Source: an uncultured Rhodospirillales bacterium
Lineage (GTDB): Bacteria; Pseudomonadota; Alphaproteobacteria; Acetobacterales; Acetobacteraceae
DNA: 60,821 nucleotides
Assembly (NCBI GenBank): GCA_903873995.1
Contig: CAIQQQ010000142.1
Location: 1 to 60,821 of the forward strand
Direction of reading: 5' to 3'
In this document: one piece after another, positions 39,617-48,650 of the stretch
How the letters are laid out: the number at the start of each line of letters is the position of its first letter
Position numbering within the stretch: the stretch's first letter is position 1
Made by a program: the position numbers and the translations under genes
Notes under the pieces: model-generated
Told to the model about the DNA's origin: nothing
Database searches by the model: none
Seen by the model: the letters and a program-made list of their open reading frames with translations, nothing else

Positions 39617-41164
39617 ATGATGAATCTCTCTTCTCCGACCGACCAAGACCCAAGGCTCCCCAGCACCACCGACGTGTCTAATGTCGGCACCGCCGACGGG
39701 TCTAATGTCGGCACCGCCGACCTGGCGCTCGCGGTGCGCCGCCTGGCCCGATCCAGCGTCCTGGTGGTCGGTGATGCCATGCTGGACCGTTATGTCTATG
39801 GCACGGTCGATCGCGTCAGCCGCGAGGCGCCGGTGCCGGTGCTGTGCGTGCAGCGCGAACTCGCGGTGCCCGGCGGCGCGGGCAACGTGGTGCGCAATCT
39901 CGGAGCCCTTGGCGCCGCCGTCGCATTCGTCTCCGTGGTGGGAGACGACCAGGCCGGCTCCGACCTCACCGGGCTGATCGGCGGCCAGCCGGGGGTCGAA
40001 CCATGGCTCCTGGTGCAAGGCGGCCGCGCGACGACGCTCAAGACCCGCTTCATGGCGATGGGGCAGCAGATCCTGCGCACCGACCGCGAGGACACCGCCC
40101 CCATTCACCCCAAACTCGCCGAGCGGATGCATCGCATCGTCCGGGACGCGATGGCGGCCACCACCGTCACTATCCTGTCCGATTACGGCAAGGGCGTGCT
40201 GGCCGGAGACGAACCCGCACGCATCATCGCCGCCGCCGGCGCGATTGGCCGGCGCGTCGTGGTGGACACCCGCGATGTTGACTACGCCCGCTACGCCGGC
40301 GCCGATGTGCTCATGCCGAGCCTGCGCGAGCTGGCGCGGTCGGTGGGCCTTGATCCAAAGGCCCTGGCGAGTGATGCCGAGGTGGTGAGCGTGGCCGAGC
40401 AGGTCCGCGCCGCTCATCGCTTCGGCGCCATCCTGGTCACGCGCGCAGAGGACGGCATGACCCTGGTGGATGGCTCCGGCGTCCAGCATTTCCGGGGGCA
40501 GACCTCGAAGATCTTCGACGTTTCCGGCGCCGGAGACACGGCGGTGGCAACCTTGGGGGCGGGGCTTGCCGCGGGTCTGTCGCTGCCGGTCGCAGCCCGG
40601 CTTGCCAACCTCGCCTCGGGCATCGTGCTGGGCCGCAGCGGCATGGCGCTGGCCCGCGAGAGCGATCTCCTGGCCGCGATTGCGCCGCAGGGCACGGCGC
40701 TGCGCAAGATCCTCAGCCTCGAGGCCGCGGCCGCGCGCGTCGAGCACTGGCGCCGCGAAGGCTGGCAGACAGCGGTGACGCTCGGCGCCTTCCCCGTGCT
40801 GGATGACGCGGCGCGCGCCCATCTCGAGGCGGCGCGCCGGCAGGCCGATCGGCTGATCGTCGGCCTGCAGCGCGATGCCGGGCCGGACGGGGAGGCAGCA
40901 GGAGCGCCACGTGCCGCCCATGAGGCGGTTCGCGCCGCCACGATCGCCTGCCTTGATTGCGTCGATCTCGTGGTGATCACCGAGCCCGAACGCGGGCACG
41001 ATATCCTGCACGCCTTGCACCCTGATCTGCTGATCGGCGTCACCACGCAGATCGAGGCCGATCTGATGGCGAGTTGGGGGGGCAGCGTCGTGCGCGCGCC
41101 AGTGCTGCCGTCCCCAGTGCTGCCTTCCCCAGTGCTGCCTTCACCGGTGCTGCCCGCCGCCTAA
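39617..41164 (+). CDS. HldE/RfaE-like protein: PfkB sugar kinase domain plus degenerate nucleotidyltransferase domain
   Basis: LVVGDAMLDRYVYGTVDRVSREAPVPVL, FDVSGAGDTAVATLGAGLAAG kinase; C-terminal TAVTLGAFPVLDDAARAHLEAARRQADRLIVGLQRDAG aligned to GxFDxLHxGHVxYLxxAR. Confidence 0.85.
   Translation: MMNLSSPTDQDPRLPSTTDVSNVGTADGSNVGTADLALAVRRLARSSVLVVGDAMLDRYVYGTVDRVSREAPVPVLCVQRELAVPGGAGNVVRNLGALGAAVAFVSVVGDDQAGSDLTGLIGGQPGVEPWLLVQGGRATTLKTRFMAMGQQILRTDREDTAPIHPKLAERMHRIVRDAMAATTVTILSDYGKGVLAGDEPARIIAAAGAIGRRVVVDTRDVDYARYAGADVLMPSLRELARSVGLDPKALASDAEVVSVAEQVRAAHRFGAILVTRAEDGMTLVDGSGVQHFRGQTSKIFDVSGAGDTAVATLGAGLAAGLSLPVAARLANLASGIVLGRSGMALARESDLLAAIAPQGTALRKILSLEAAAARVEHWRREGWQTAVTLGAFPVLDDAARAHLEAARRQADRLIVGLQRDAGPDGEAAGAPRAAHEAVRAATIACLDCVDLVVITEPERGHDILHALHPDLLIGVTTQIEADLMASWGGSVVRAPVLPSPVLPSPVLPSPVLPAA
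39677..39721 (+). repeat. Tandem duplication of 21+ bp (TCTAATGTCGGCACCGCCGAC x2) in the N-terminus of the HldE-like gene
   Basis: Direct reading: gtgTCTAATGTCGGCACCGCCGACgggTCTAATGTCGGCACCGCCGACctg, encoding SNVGTAD-G-SNVGTAD. Confidence 0.9.
41098..41160 (+). repeat. 15-bp tandem repeat (about 4 units) encoding (VLPSP)3-VLPAA
   Basis: CCAGTGCTGCCGTCC-CCAGTGCTGCCTTCC-CCAGTGCTGCCTTCA-CCGGTGCTGCCCGCC at the C-terminus of the HldE-like ORF. Confidence 0.9.
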
Positions 41165-41283
41165 CGCGCAACCGTTCAATATCGGGTGAGCAAGCGCATT
41201 CCAGTCAATTCTTCGGTGATCGCGCTGATATTCTGCAAGGCCCGCGCTATGGTCAGAGCAATCGGCCAACACGTGAGGGAAAG

Positions 41284-42288
41284 ATGCAAGCATGCGCGCC
41301 CGCCCGGCATTCCGTCCGGCGCATCGCAACGTCGGTCATCATGTGCGTAAGCCTGCTCGGCGGCTGCGCTCAGGGACAATTTTCAACCCAGACCACGCGC
41401 ATCGGCGCGGATGATGGAACTGACACCTGCCGCCGTTATCTGGTGGCCCTGGATGCGCAGGGCGATTATTTCGGCGCCGACATCCTAAGGGGGGCTGCGG
41501 TCGGCGCAGCGTTGGGTGGGCTCACCGGCTTGCTGGCCGGGCAGAATCTCAAAAGCACCCTGATCGGCGCCGGCGCCGGCGCCGTCCTGGGCGGCGGTGC
41601 CGGTTACTGGTCCTCCCTGCAGCAGCAATCGCAGGATCGCGCGGTGCTCGCCTCCCAGATGACAAGCGATCTACAACGCGAAAATGGCGAGATCGGGCGT
41701 GCACAGTTCGCCTTCGATGCGCTGGTCGACTGCCGGTTCCATCAGGGCCAGACAATCCAGGCGGATTATCTGGCCCATCGGATCGACCGGCCCGCGGCTG
41801 TGGCGCAGATGGCGCAGGTGAAGCAGCGCGCCGAGCACGATCTGGAGGTCGCCCACCGCCTCAACGACCAGATCGCCGGACGCAGCCAGCAGTTCGAGGT
41901 GGCAGCCGACAAGATCCAGCCCGGCGCCGGGGCTCCGCTCGCAAGCCCGCCGCCGCAGCGCCAGGCGGTGGTGCGGCGGGCATCTCCGCTGAAGCTGCAG
42001 CCCAACCCGAATTCGCCGGATGTCGGCAAGGTGGCAGCGCGCGAGCCGGTGCAGGTCGGCACCAACCGCGGCGGATACGCGCTGGTGCAGACCAGCAACG
42101 GCACGCGCGGCTATGCGGCGGTGGACATCTTCCAGGGAGCCACGGTCCCGCCGGTCACGAGTGCAGCGCAGCCGAACTCTGATGTCCGCACCCTCGCGGG
42201 CAGCAACGCGGCGCGGCGAGACGATTTTGCGCAGAGTGTGGCGGTCTCCGAACAGGCGACACGTAGCGGCTTCGAACTCGTCGGCTGA
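41284..42288 (+). CDS. Lipoprotein with glycine-zipper hydrophobic segment and C-terminal SH3-like domain
   Basis: Lipobox MCVSLLGGCAQG; GAAVGAALGGLTGLLAGQNLKSTLIGAGAGAVLGGGAGYW glycine zipper; KLQPNPNSPDVGKVAAREPVQVGTNRGGYALVQTSNGTRGYAAVDIF bacterial SH3-like. Confidence 0.75.
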   Translation: MQACAPARHSVRRIATSVIMCVSLLGGCAQGQFSTQTTRIGADDGTDTCRRYLVALDAQGDYFGADILRGAAVGAALGGLTGLLAGQNLKSTLIGAGAGAVLGGGAGYWSSLQQQSQDRAVLASQMTSDLQRENGEIGRAQFAFDALVDCRFHQGQTIQADYLAHRIDRPAAVAQMAQVKQRAEHDLEVAHRLNDQIAGRSQQFEVAADKIQPGAGAPLASPPPQRQAVVRRASPLKLQPNPNSPDVGKVAAREPVQVGTNRGGYALVQTSNGTRGYAAVDIFQGATVPPVTSAAQPNSDVRTLAGSNAARRDDFAQSVAVSEQATRSGFELVG

Positions 42289-45215
42289 TGGCGATTCTGG
42301 TTTGGCTTCTGGCGATGCTGCTCGCCGCGCTGCCGGTGCAGGCGGGCCAGCCGCCGCAGGAGCCGCTGCTCCGCATCGAGGCGGGCGGACATATCGGTGC
42401 CATCGCCCGCATGGCGCTGAGTGCGGATGGCCGCCTGCTGGCCACCGCCGGATTCGACAAGACCGTGCGCCTCTGGTCGCTGCCGGACGGCGAGGCACGC
42501 GGCGTGCTGCGTCCCCCGATCGGTGCGCGGGAGGAGGGCGAGCTCTACGCCGTGGCCGTGACGCCGGACGGGTCGCGCGTGTTCGCGGCCGGGGCCACCG
42601 GCGCCACCTGGGACGGCAGTTTCTCGATCTATCTGTTCGACACCTCCCGCGCAGCCTTCGCCGGGCTGCTCGGCGGCCTGCCGGCACCGGTCACGGATCT
42701 GGCTGTCTCGCCGGACGGCCGACTGCTGGCGGCCGGCCTCTCAAAAGGCGGCGTGCGGGTGTGGGACGCGCACAGCGGTACGGCGGTGTTCGACGACCAG
42801 GCCTATGCCGGCCCGGTCCGCAGCCTGGTGTTCGACCGTGCCGGCCGGCTCTACACAGCGTCCGGCGATGGCAGGCTGCGCGTCTACGACACGGCCCGGC
42901 GCCTCAAGACAGCCGATGCGGTATCTCCATCGGGCCTGCCGCCCTGGGGGCTTGCGCTGTCGCCGGACGGGTTCCTGCTGGCCACAACCTCCGAGACGGC
43001 GGACAAGGCCGGGCGTCTGCGGATCGACGTGCTGTCCAGCCGGACCTTGGCGCCGGTCCTCGCCCCAGACACCACAGGGCTAGTTGGGGAGGGCCTGCTC
43101 GCGGTCACCTGGGCGCGCGACGACCGCGGCGGCGTCGATCTGCTGGCCGGCGGCTACGCGCATGGGGCGGCCGGATATGTCGTGCGGCGCTGGGCCGATT
43201 TCGGGTTGGGCGGCAGCACGGACATACCCGTGGCGCATGACACGATTCGCCATATGCTGCCACTGCCAGGGGGCGGGGCGGTGTTCTCGTCCGAGGACCC
43301 GGGCTGGGGCATAATCGGGCCGCAGGGCAAGCTGACCCGCGCGCCGGCGCCACCGATGGCCGATCTGCGGCCGTCTCGCCAGCTTGGGATCTCGGTGTCC
43401 GATGACGGCGCCGTGGTGCGTTTCGCAACCGCTGCCGGGGCGCAGATATTCTCGCTGGCCGAGCGCAGCCTGACGCGCGACGCAGCCCCCCCATCGCCGC
43501 GCGCTGCCCCCAATCCCCGTCTGTCCGACTGGCAGGACAGCAGCGCGCCGAAGCTCGGCGGCGTGCGGCTGAAGCTCGATCGCGCGGAGTTCGCTCGCGA
43601 CGCCGCGTTTCTGCCGGATGGTGCGGGCGTGCTGCTGGCGACCGACACGCATCTGCGCATGTTCGGGCGCGACCAGCAGGAGATCGCCTCCGTCGAGGTG
43701 CCGGCCGCCGCCTGGGCGGTCGCGGTGTCGCCCGCGGCCAAGGTGGCGGTGGCCGCCCTGCTCGACGGATCGCTGCGCTGGTACGGCCTGGGGCCGGGCG
43801 AGCGGCTGGTGGAGCGCGCGGCCCTGTTCGCCCATGCCGACGGCCAGCGCTGGGTGCTGTTCACGCCGCAGGGCCTGTTCGACTGCGCCGATCTGGGCGG
43901 CGAGGACCTGGTGGGCGTGCAGCTCAACCGTGCGCGCAACCAGGCGCCCGAATGGTTGAGCCTGTCCCAGGCGTTTCGCATCCTGCACGCACCGGCCGCC
44001 CTCCGGGCGCGGGTGATGGGGCAGCCGGGCGCAACGCTGCAGTCCGGCATCGGCGATCTGCGCGACCGGCTCGAACGCCAGCCCACGATCGGGCTGCTGT
44101 CCGTGTGCGTGCCGGATGAGGCGGGCGGCTGCGCGCCGGTTGCGATGGCGGCCGGCGGTGGTGGCACATTGCCGCCACAGGCTTCGCGTGTTCGCGTGGT
44201 CGCGCGCCTCGCCGAGCGTGGGCGTGGGCTCGGGCCGATCGATGTGTTCGTGAACGAGCGCAACGCCGGCCGCCTGCCGCCGCCGGCCGCGAGCGGAGAC
44301 GTTACGGCGGAGGTTGCGGTCAGCCCTGGCGTGTCCACCATCACACTGCGCGCGTATGACGCGGCCGCGACGCTGTTCGCCGAAACACGGCCGCTGCGGC
44401 TTGCGCAGGACATGCCGCTGGGCGATGGGCCGCAAGCCGGTGGCCAGACGCCTGATACGGCGCCGCGCATGTATGCGCTGGTGATCGGCATCGACCATTA
44501 CGCCAACCCCGATCTCACCCTGCGCTATGCCGTGGCGGACGCCGATCGGTTCGCAGCCGAAATCGCCCGCGTCGCCAAGCCGCTGTTCGGCCCGCCCGTC
44601 ATCACCAAGCTGACCACGCCCGAGCAGACGACCAAGGCCGCGATCCTCAAGGCCTTCGACAGGCTCGCGGCCCAGATCCGGCCGCAGGACGTGTTCCTGT
44701 TCTACGTCGCGTCCCACGGCGTTCTGAACGAGGACACCAACGGTTTCATGCTGGTGCCGTCCGACATGAAGGACGTATCGTCGTGGCAGGCGATGGCCGC
44801 ACAGTCGATCGACGAAACCACCCTGATCGCAGCCCTTGCCCGCATCCAGGCGCGTGATTCCCTGCTGTTCCTTGACACATGTCACTCTGGCAAGGTCACC
44901 GCGGACAGCCTCGCCAATGTTGGCCATGACACCGGGCGCTATCTGCTGGCGGCATCAGGCTCGGTGCAGGAGGCGCTCGACAGCTTCGACGACCACAACG
45001 GCGTGTTCGTCTACGCGATGGACGAGGCCTTCAGCGGCCGCGCCGGCCAGGACGCGGACGGCAATCTCGGCGCGTTGGCACTCGGCGAGTATGTGGCGCG
45101 CCGGGTGGGGCAACTGGCACGCCAGAAACATCATGAGCAGGACGCCGTCTTTCGCGCCGCCCAACGCGAGCTGAGATCGTTTCCGATCGCGCATGTCGCC
45201 GTGCCAGCGAGATAG
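42288..45215 (+). CDS. Secreted WD40-repeat / caspase-family (C14) peptidase fusion
   Basis: Signal MAILVWLLAMLLAALPVQAG; WD40-like repeats (ADGRLLATAGFDKTVRLWSL...); C-terminal caspase p20 MYALVIGIDHYANPDLTLRYAVADADRFA, catalytic His in FLFYVASHGVL and Cys in LLFLDTCHSGKV. Confidence 0.92.
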   Translation: MAILVWLLAMLLAALPVQAGQPPQEPLLRIEAGGHIGAIARMALSADGRLLATAGFDKTVRLWSLPDGEARGVLRPPIGAREEGELYAVAVTPDGSRVFAAGATGATWDGSFSIYLFDTSRAAFAGLLGGLPAPVTDLAVSPDGRLLAAGLSKGGVRVWDAHSGTAVFDDQAYAGPVRSLVFDRAGRLYTASGDGRLRVYDTARRLKTADAVSPSGLPPWGLALSPDGFLLATTSETADKAGRLRIDVLSSRTLAPVLAPDTTGLVGEGLLAVTWARDDRGGVDLLAGGYAHGAAGYVVRRWADFGLGGSTDIPVAHDTIRHMLPLPGGGAVFSSEDPGWGIIGPQGKLTRAPAPPMADLRPSRQLGISVSDDGAVVRFATAAGAQIFSLAERSLTRDAAPPSPRAAPNPRLSDWQDSSAPKLGGVRLKLDRAEFARDAAFLPDGAGVLLATDTHLRMFGRDQQEIASVEVPAAAWAVAVSPAAKVAVAALLDGSLRWYGLGPGERLVERAALFAHADGQRWVLFTPQGLFDCADLGGEDLVGVQLNRARNQAPEWLSLSQAFRILHAPAALRARVMGQPGATLQSGIGDLRDRLERQPTIGLLSVCVPDEAGGCAPVAMAAGGGGTLPPQASRVRVVARLAERGRGLGPIDVFVNERNAGRLPPPAASGDVTAEVAVSPGVSTITLRAYDAAATLFAETRPLRLAQDMPLGDGPQAGGQTPDTAPRMYALVIGIDHYANPDLTLRYAVADADRFAAEIARVAKPLFGPPVITKLTTPEQTTKAAILKAFDRLAAQIRPQDVFLFYVASHGVLNEDTNGFMLVPSDMKDVSSWQAMAAQSIDETTLIAALARIQARDSLLFLDTCHSGKVTADSLANVGHDTGRYLLAASGSVQEALDSFDDHNGVFVYAMDEAFSGRAGQDADGNLGALALGEYVARRVGQLARQKHHEQDAVFRAAQRELRSFPIAHVAVPAR

Positions 45216-45224
45216 CCTGTCCCG

Positions 45225-45446
45225 CTACAGCGGCTTTTGCGCGCGTTCCATCAGGCGGGCGAAGAACCCAGGCTTTTTGGGCGGCAGGGCGGCCTTCGCG
45301 GCCTCGGCGGCGGCCTTTTCCGCAACGCGGGCCTGCTCGGCGCGTTCGCGATCTTTCTGGGCCAGCCATTTGTCCAGGCTCATCCCCGCCTTCGCCGCCC
45401 GCTTCGCCTCATAGGCGCGCTGGCCCTCGGTCAACTGCTTCGTCAT
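45225..45446 (-). CDS. Small Ala/Lys-rich hypothetical protein (73 aa)
   Basis: MTKQLTEGQRAYEAKRAAKAGMSLDKWLAQKDRERAEQARVAEKAAAEAAKAALPPKKPGFFARLMERAQKPL; coding-like, no known family recognised. Confidence 0.55.
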   Translation of the reverse strand: MTKQLTEGQRAYEAKRAAKAGMSLDKWLAQKDRERAEQARVAEKAAAEAAKAALPPKKPGFFARLMERAQKPL

Positions 45447-45471
45447 ATCAACACGCTCCTTGCCGTGATGT

Positions 45472-45855
45472 GTGACAGCGCCGATGTCAGGGTTCAAGAG
45501 CATGAGGGCGATGGAGACGATGGGCGAACCTCGGATCAAGGCCGGGCTGTGGGTGCAGATGGCGCTGCGGATGGGCCAGGCGGATGGCCGGTTCGCGGCC
45601 GTGCTACGCCGGGGCGACTCGGATTCGGGCGGCATTCTGACCGTTCTGCGCGGCAGGCGCGGCCTGTCGGTGCTGTCTCAGGTGCGCACCTCCGACGGCC
45701 AGCCGGCCTGGCTGCGCGCAACCGGGCCGGACCCGGTGGACCAGGCGACGGCGGATGCCTATGTTGCCCGTCAACTGAGCTTCGATCCAGATCTTTGGGT
45801 CCTGGAATTCGAGGTCCCCGATGATATGCCGCCGTTCGACGGAAAAGTCGTTTAG
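45472..45855 (+). CDS. DUF1491 family protein
   Basis: IKAGLWVQMALRMGQADGRFAAVLRRGDSDSGGILTVLRGR...WVLEFEV. Start uncertain (ATGs at 45472 and downstream). Confidence 0.8.
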   Translation: MTAPMSGFKSMRAMETMGEPRIKAGLWVQMALRMGQADGRFAAVLRRGDSDSGGILTVLRGRRGLSVLSQVRTSDGQPAWLRATGPDPVDQATADAYVARQLSFDPDLWVLEFEVPDDMPPFDGKVV

Positions 45856-45901
45856 CTCTCTGCTGCGATCTGTCTCCACTCTGTCTGTTGAGGAACGCCT
45901 T

Positions 45902-47026
45902 ATGCGAGCAGCCCTGGTCACCGTCTCCGCCGTTGCCGCAGCGATCGGAGCCGCCTCCGGCCCAGCTGCGGCTCAGCCGATCTCGGGTTTCTATGTTGGC
46001 GCCTCTGGCGGGGCTGGGTTCCTGGAGGATGGCCGCATCCGTGGCTTCGTGCCGTCCACGGCGCCGCAGATCGCACCGTCTGGCACGGTGCTCAGCTACA
46101 AGACCGGCTGGGTCGGACTTGCCAGCATCGGCTATGCTCTGGGCAACGGGGTGCGGCTGGAATTGGAAGGCAACGCGCGCTCCAACGATCTCAGCGCCGG
46201 CGCCAAGACTGCCAACGTCTCCGGGCGCAGCGGCAAGGAGACGAAATATGGCGCCTTCGGCAACGTGTTCTTCGATCTCGATATCGGCTCGCCCTATGTA
46301 TTCCCCTATCTCGGCGCGGGTGCGGGCTATCAGTCGGTGACGCAGAAATACAGCCAGACCGGCACCAATTCGACCGGCGGCACGGTCACGGAGCGATTCG
46401 ATCAGAGCAAGGGCGCATTCGCCTACCAGGCGATCGCCGGCCTGTCCTTCCCTATCCCGGGCGTGGTCGGCCTGTCCGCCACCGCCGAATATCGCTACGT
46501 GGGCCTTGCCGGCAAACGTTCCTATGTCGGCAGCCTGACCAATGCCGGCGTCACATCCTCCGTCACCCGCAAAACGAGCGACGACAACAACCACGATCTT
46601 CTGATCGGCGTGCGCTACGCCTTCAACGTGGTTCCGCCAGCGTCCCCCGCAGCCGTGCCGGTCCCCGTGGCGGCGATTGCGCCGGCGCCGGCGGCGTCGC
46701 GCTCCTACCTGGTGTTCTTCGACTGGGACAAGTCCGACCTCACCGAGCGCGCCCGCCAGATCATCGCGGAGGCGGCCCAGGCCTCGACGCGGGTCGCGGC
46801 CACCAGGATCGAGGTTGCGGGCCACGCCGACCGCACCGGCACGGCCCAGTATAACCAGGCCCTGAGCCGCCGGCGGGCCGCGATGGTGGCAGCCGAGCTG
46901 GTCCGCCTGGGCGTTGCGGCCACTGCAATCTCGGTCAGCTCGTTCGGCGACACGCGACCGCTGGTGCAAACCGCAGCCGGCGTGCGCGAGCCGCAGAACC
47001 GCCGGGTCGAGATTGTGCTGAAATAA
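45902..47026 (+). CDS. OmpA-family outer membrane beta-barrel protein (paralogue 1)
   Basis: Signal MRAALVTVSAVAAAIGAASGPAAAQ; FYVGASGGAGF barrel; OmpA domain FFDWDKSDLTERARQIIAEAA...GHADRTGT...NRRVEIVLK. Confidence 0.94.
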   Translation: MRAALVTVSAVAAAIGAASGPAAAQPISGFYVGASGGAGFLEDGRIRGFVPSTAPQIAPSGTVLSYKTGWVGLASIGYALGNGVRLELEGNARSNDLSAGAKTANVSGRSGKETKYGAFGNVFFDLDIGSPYVFPYLGAGAGYQSVTQKYSQTGTNSTGGTVTERFDQSKGAFAYQAIAGLSFPIPGVVGLSATAEYRYVGLAGKRSYVGSLTNAGVTSSVTRKTSDDNNHDLLIGVRYAFNVVPPASPAAVPVPVAAIAPAPAASRSYLVFFDWDKSDLTERARQIIAEAAQASTRVAATRIEVAGHADRTGTAQYNQALSRRRAAMVAAELVRLGVAATAISVSSFGDTRPLVQTAAGVREPQNRRVEIVLK

Positions 47027-47219
47027 GGCGGCGACCTCGCCCCCGCCGTGATCTGATGCCTACCTGCCACGGTGTGGCGTCTTTCCGGTCACACGTTGGC
47101 ATGCCGTTAACCAACGCCTCTATCGTCGAGCCGCCGTCACAGGTAGTTTCCCCCCAACAGACGGCGTGATGACGCGTTCATCGCGCCGCTGACCCCGCGC
47201 GGACGACCTGGAGAGCACC

Positions 47220-48428
47220 ATGACCACCTTTCGCACCGCCCTGTCGGCGGCAAGCTTTCTCAGCGCGATTGCGGCAGTCTCGTCAGCGCCCGGCACGGCC
47301 ACTGCCCAGCCGATCACAGGTCTGTATATGGGCGCGGGGCTTGGCTTCAACATGCTGAGCGCCACCAACGGTTCGGTGGACAAGCTGCCCGGCCGCTCGT
47401 CGCCGCCGCTGGCCCTGAGTTCGTCCACCAAGCTGAAATGGTCGAGCGGCTTCGGCCTCCTCGGCAGCGTCGGCTATGGCGTTGGCAACGGCGTGCGCCT
47501 GGAGCTGGAGACCAGCTACCGTACCAACACGCAGCAGGCGCAGACCGTCAAAACGACGTCGTCGCAGACGTCGCAGAGCACCGGCAGCTCCACGGGCACA
47601 GAAAACAAATACGGCCTGATGGCCAACGCGCTGTATGACTTCAACATCGGCGAACGCTGGATCTTCCCATATATCGGCGCCGGCTTTGGCTACCAGCTCG
47701 CGAACTGGAGCAAGGTCTCGGTCTCGGGCACCGGACTCGACTACGGCGACGGCTTCGTCACCACGGTCTCGCCGAGTGGCACGATCGGCCAGGTGGCTTA
47801 CCAGTTCATGGTCGGCGCGTCCTTTCCGATCAGCTACGTGCCCGGTCTCTCGGTCACTGCCGAAGCGCGCTACATGGGGCTCGCCGGCACGCGTAACTAC
47901 AGCGGCCAGGGCTACACGCAGTATATTTCGTCGCAGTTCAAGAACAACACGACCAAGGTCCACGCATCAAACGACTCCAACACCACCCTGATGTTCGGCT
48001 TCCGTTACGCCTTCGACCCGGAGGGCGTGAACGAGGTGCCTGTGCCGGGTGGTCCCGTCGGCTACGTGCCGCCGCAACAGCCCGTGGCCCTGCCCGCGGT
48101 GCGCAGTTTCCTGATATTCTTCGATTTCGACCGCGCCGACCTCACGCCGCGCGCGCGTGACATTGTGGCCGAAGCTGTGCGCAGCACGCAGCGGGTGCCG
48201 GTCACACGGATCGATGTCTCCGGGCACGCTGACCGCACCGGCAGCGAGGTCTACAACCAGCGCCTGTCGATGGCGCGCGCCGAGTCGGTGGCGCAGGAGA
48301 TGCAGCGCTGGGGCGTGCCGCGTCAGATGATCGACATTCACAGCTATGGGGACACGCGGCCGTTGGTGCCCACCAGCACCGGCGTACGCGAGCCGCAGAA
48401 TCGCAGGGTTGAAATCGTCTATAGGTAA
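47220..48428 (+). CDS. OmpA-family outer membrane beta-barrel protein (paralogue 2)
   Basis: Signal peptide; LYMGAGLGFNML barrel; FFDFDRADLTPRARDIVAEAV...GHADRTGSEVYNQ...NRRVEIVYR. Confidence 0.94.
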   Translation: MTTFRTALSAASFLSAIAAVSSAPGTATAQPITGLYMGAGLGFNMLSATNGSVDKLPGRSSPPLALSSSTKLKWSSGFGLLGSVGYGVGNGVRLELETSYRTNTQQAQTVKTTSSQTSQSTGSSTGTENKYGLMANALYDFNIGERWIFPYIGAGFGYQLANWSKVSVSGTGLDYGDGFVTTVSPSGTIGQVAYQFMVGASFPISYVPGLSVTAEARYMGLAGTRNYSGQGYTQYISSQFKNNTTKVHASNDSNTTLMFGFRYAFDPEGVNEVPVPGGPVGYVPPQQPVALPAVRSFLIFFDFDRADLTPRARDIVAEAVRSTQRVPVTRIDVSGHADRTGSEVYNQRLSMARAESVAQEMQRWGVPRQMIDIHSYGDTRPLVPTSTGVREPQNRRVEIVYR

Positions 48429-48472
48429 TAGTGATCAGTTCTGCGTGAAATCCGTCGCTGCAGTGCCACAGC

Positions 48473-48492
48473 CTGTGTCTTGCAAGACACAG
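48473..48492. repeat. 20-bp perfect palindrome CTGTGTCTTGCAAGACACAG
   Basis: Self-complementary; sits between OmpA paralogues 2 and 3. Confidence 0.85.
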
Positions 48493-48650
48493 TGAGGTGT
48501 CTAAACGGCCCTTAAATCGCGTCGAGCTTTGTTGACATCTGGTTTAGGCCGCAAAGCGAGACTAGGTTCCGGCAGATGACTGGCGGGCATCGTCCGCTGG
48601 TCCGCTGCCCTGCCAGTGTGGGGTCTGACGAAACCGAGGAGAGAAATTCA

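Noticed and set aside
41671-42687. 338-aa minus-strand ORF opposite the lipoprotein and caspase genes
   Set aside because: Arg/Ala-rich reverse frame of two well-supported genes.
43080-44927. 615-aa minus-strand ORF opposite the WD40-caspase gene
   Set aside because: Antisense shadow; low-complexity composition.
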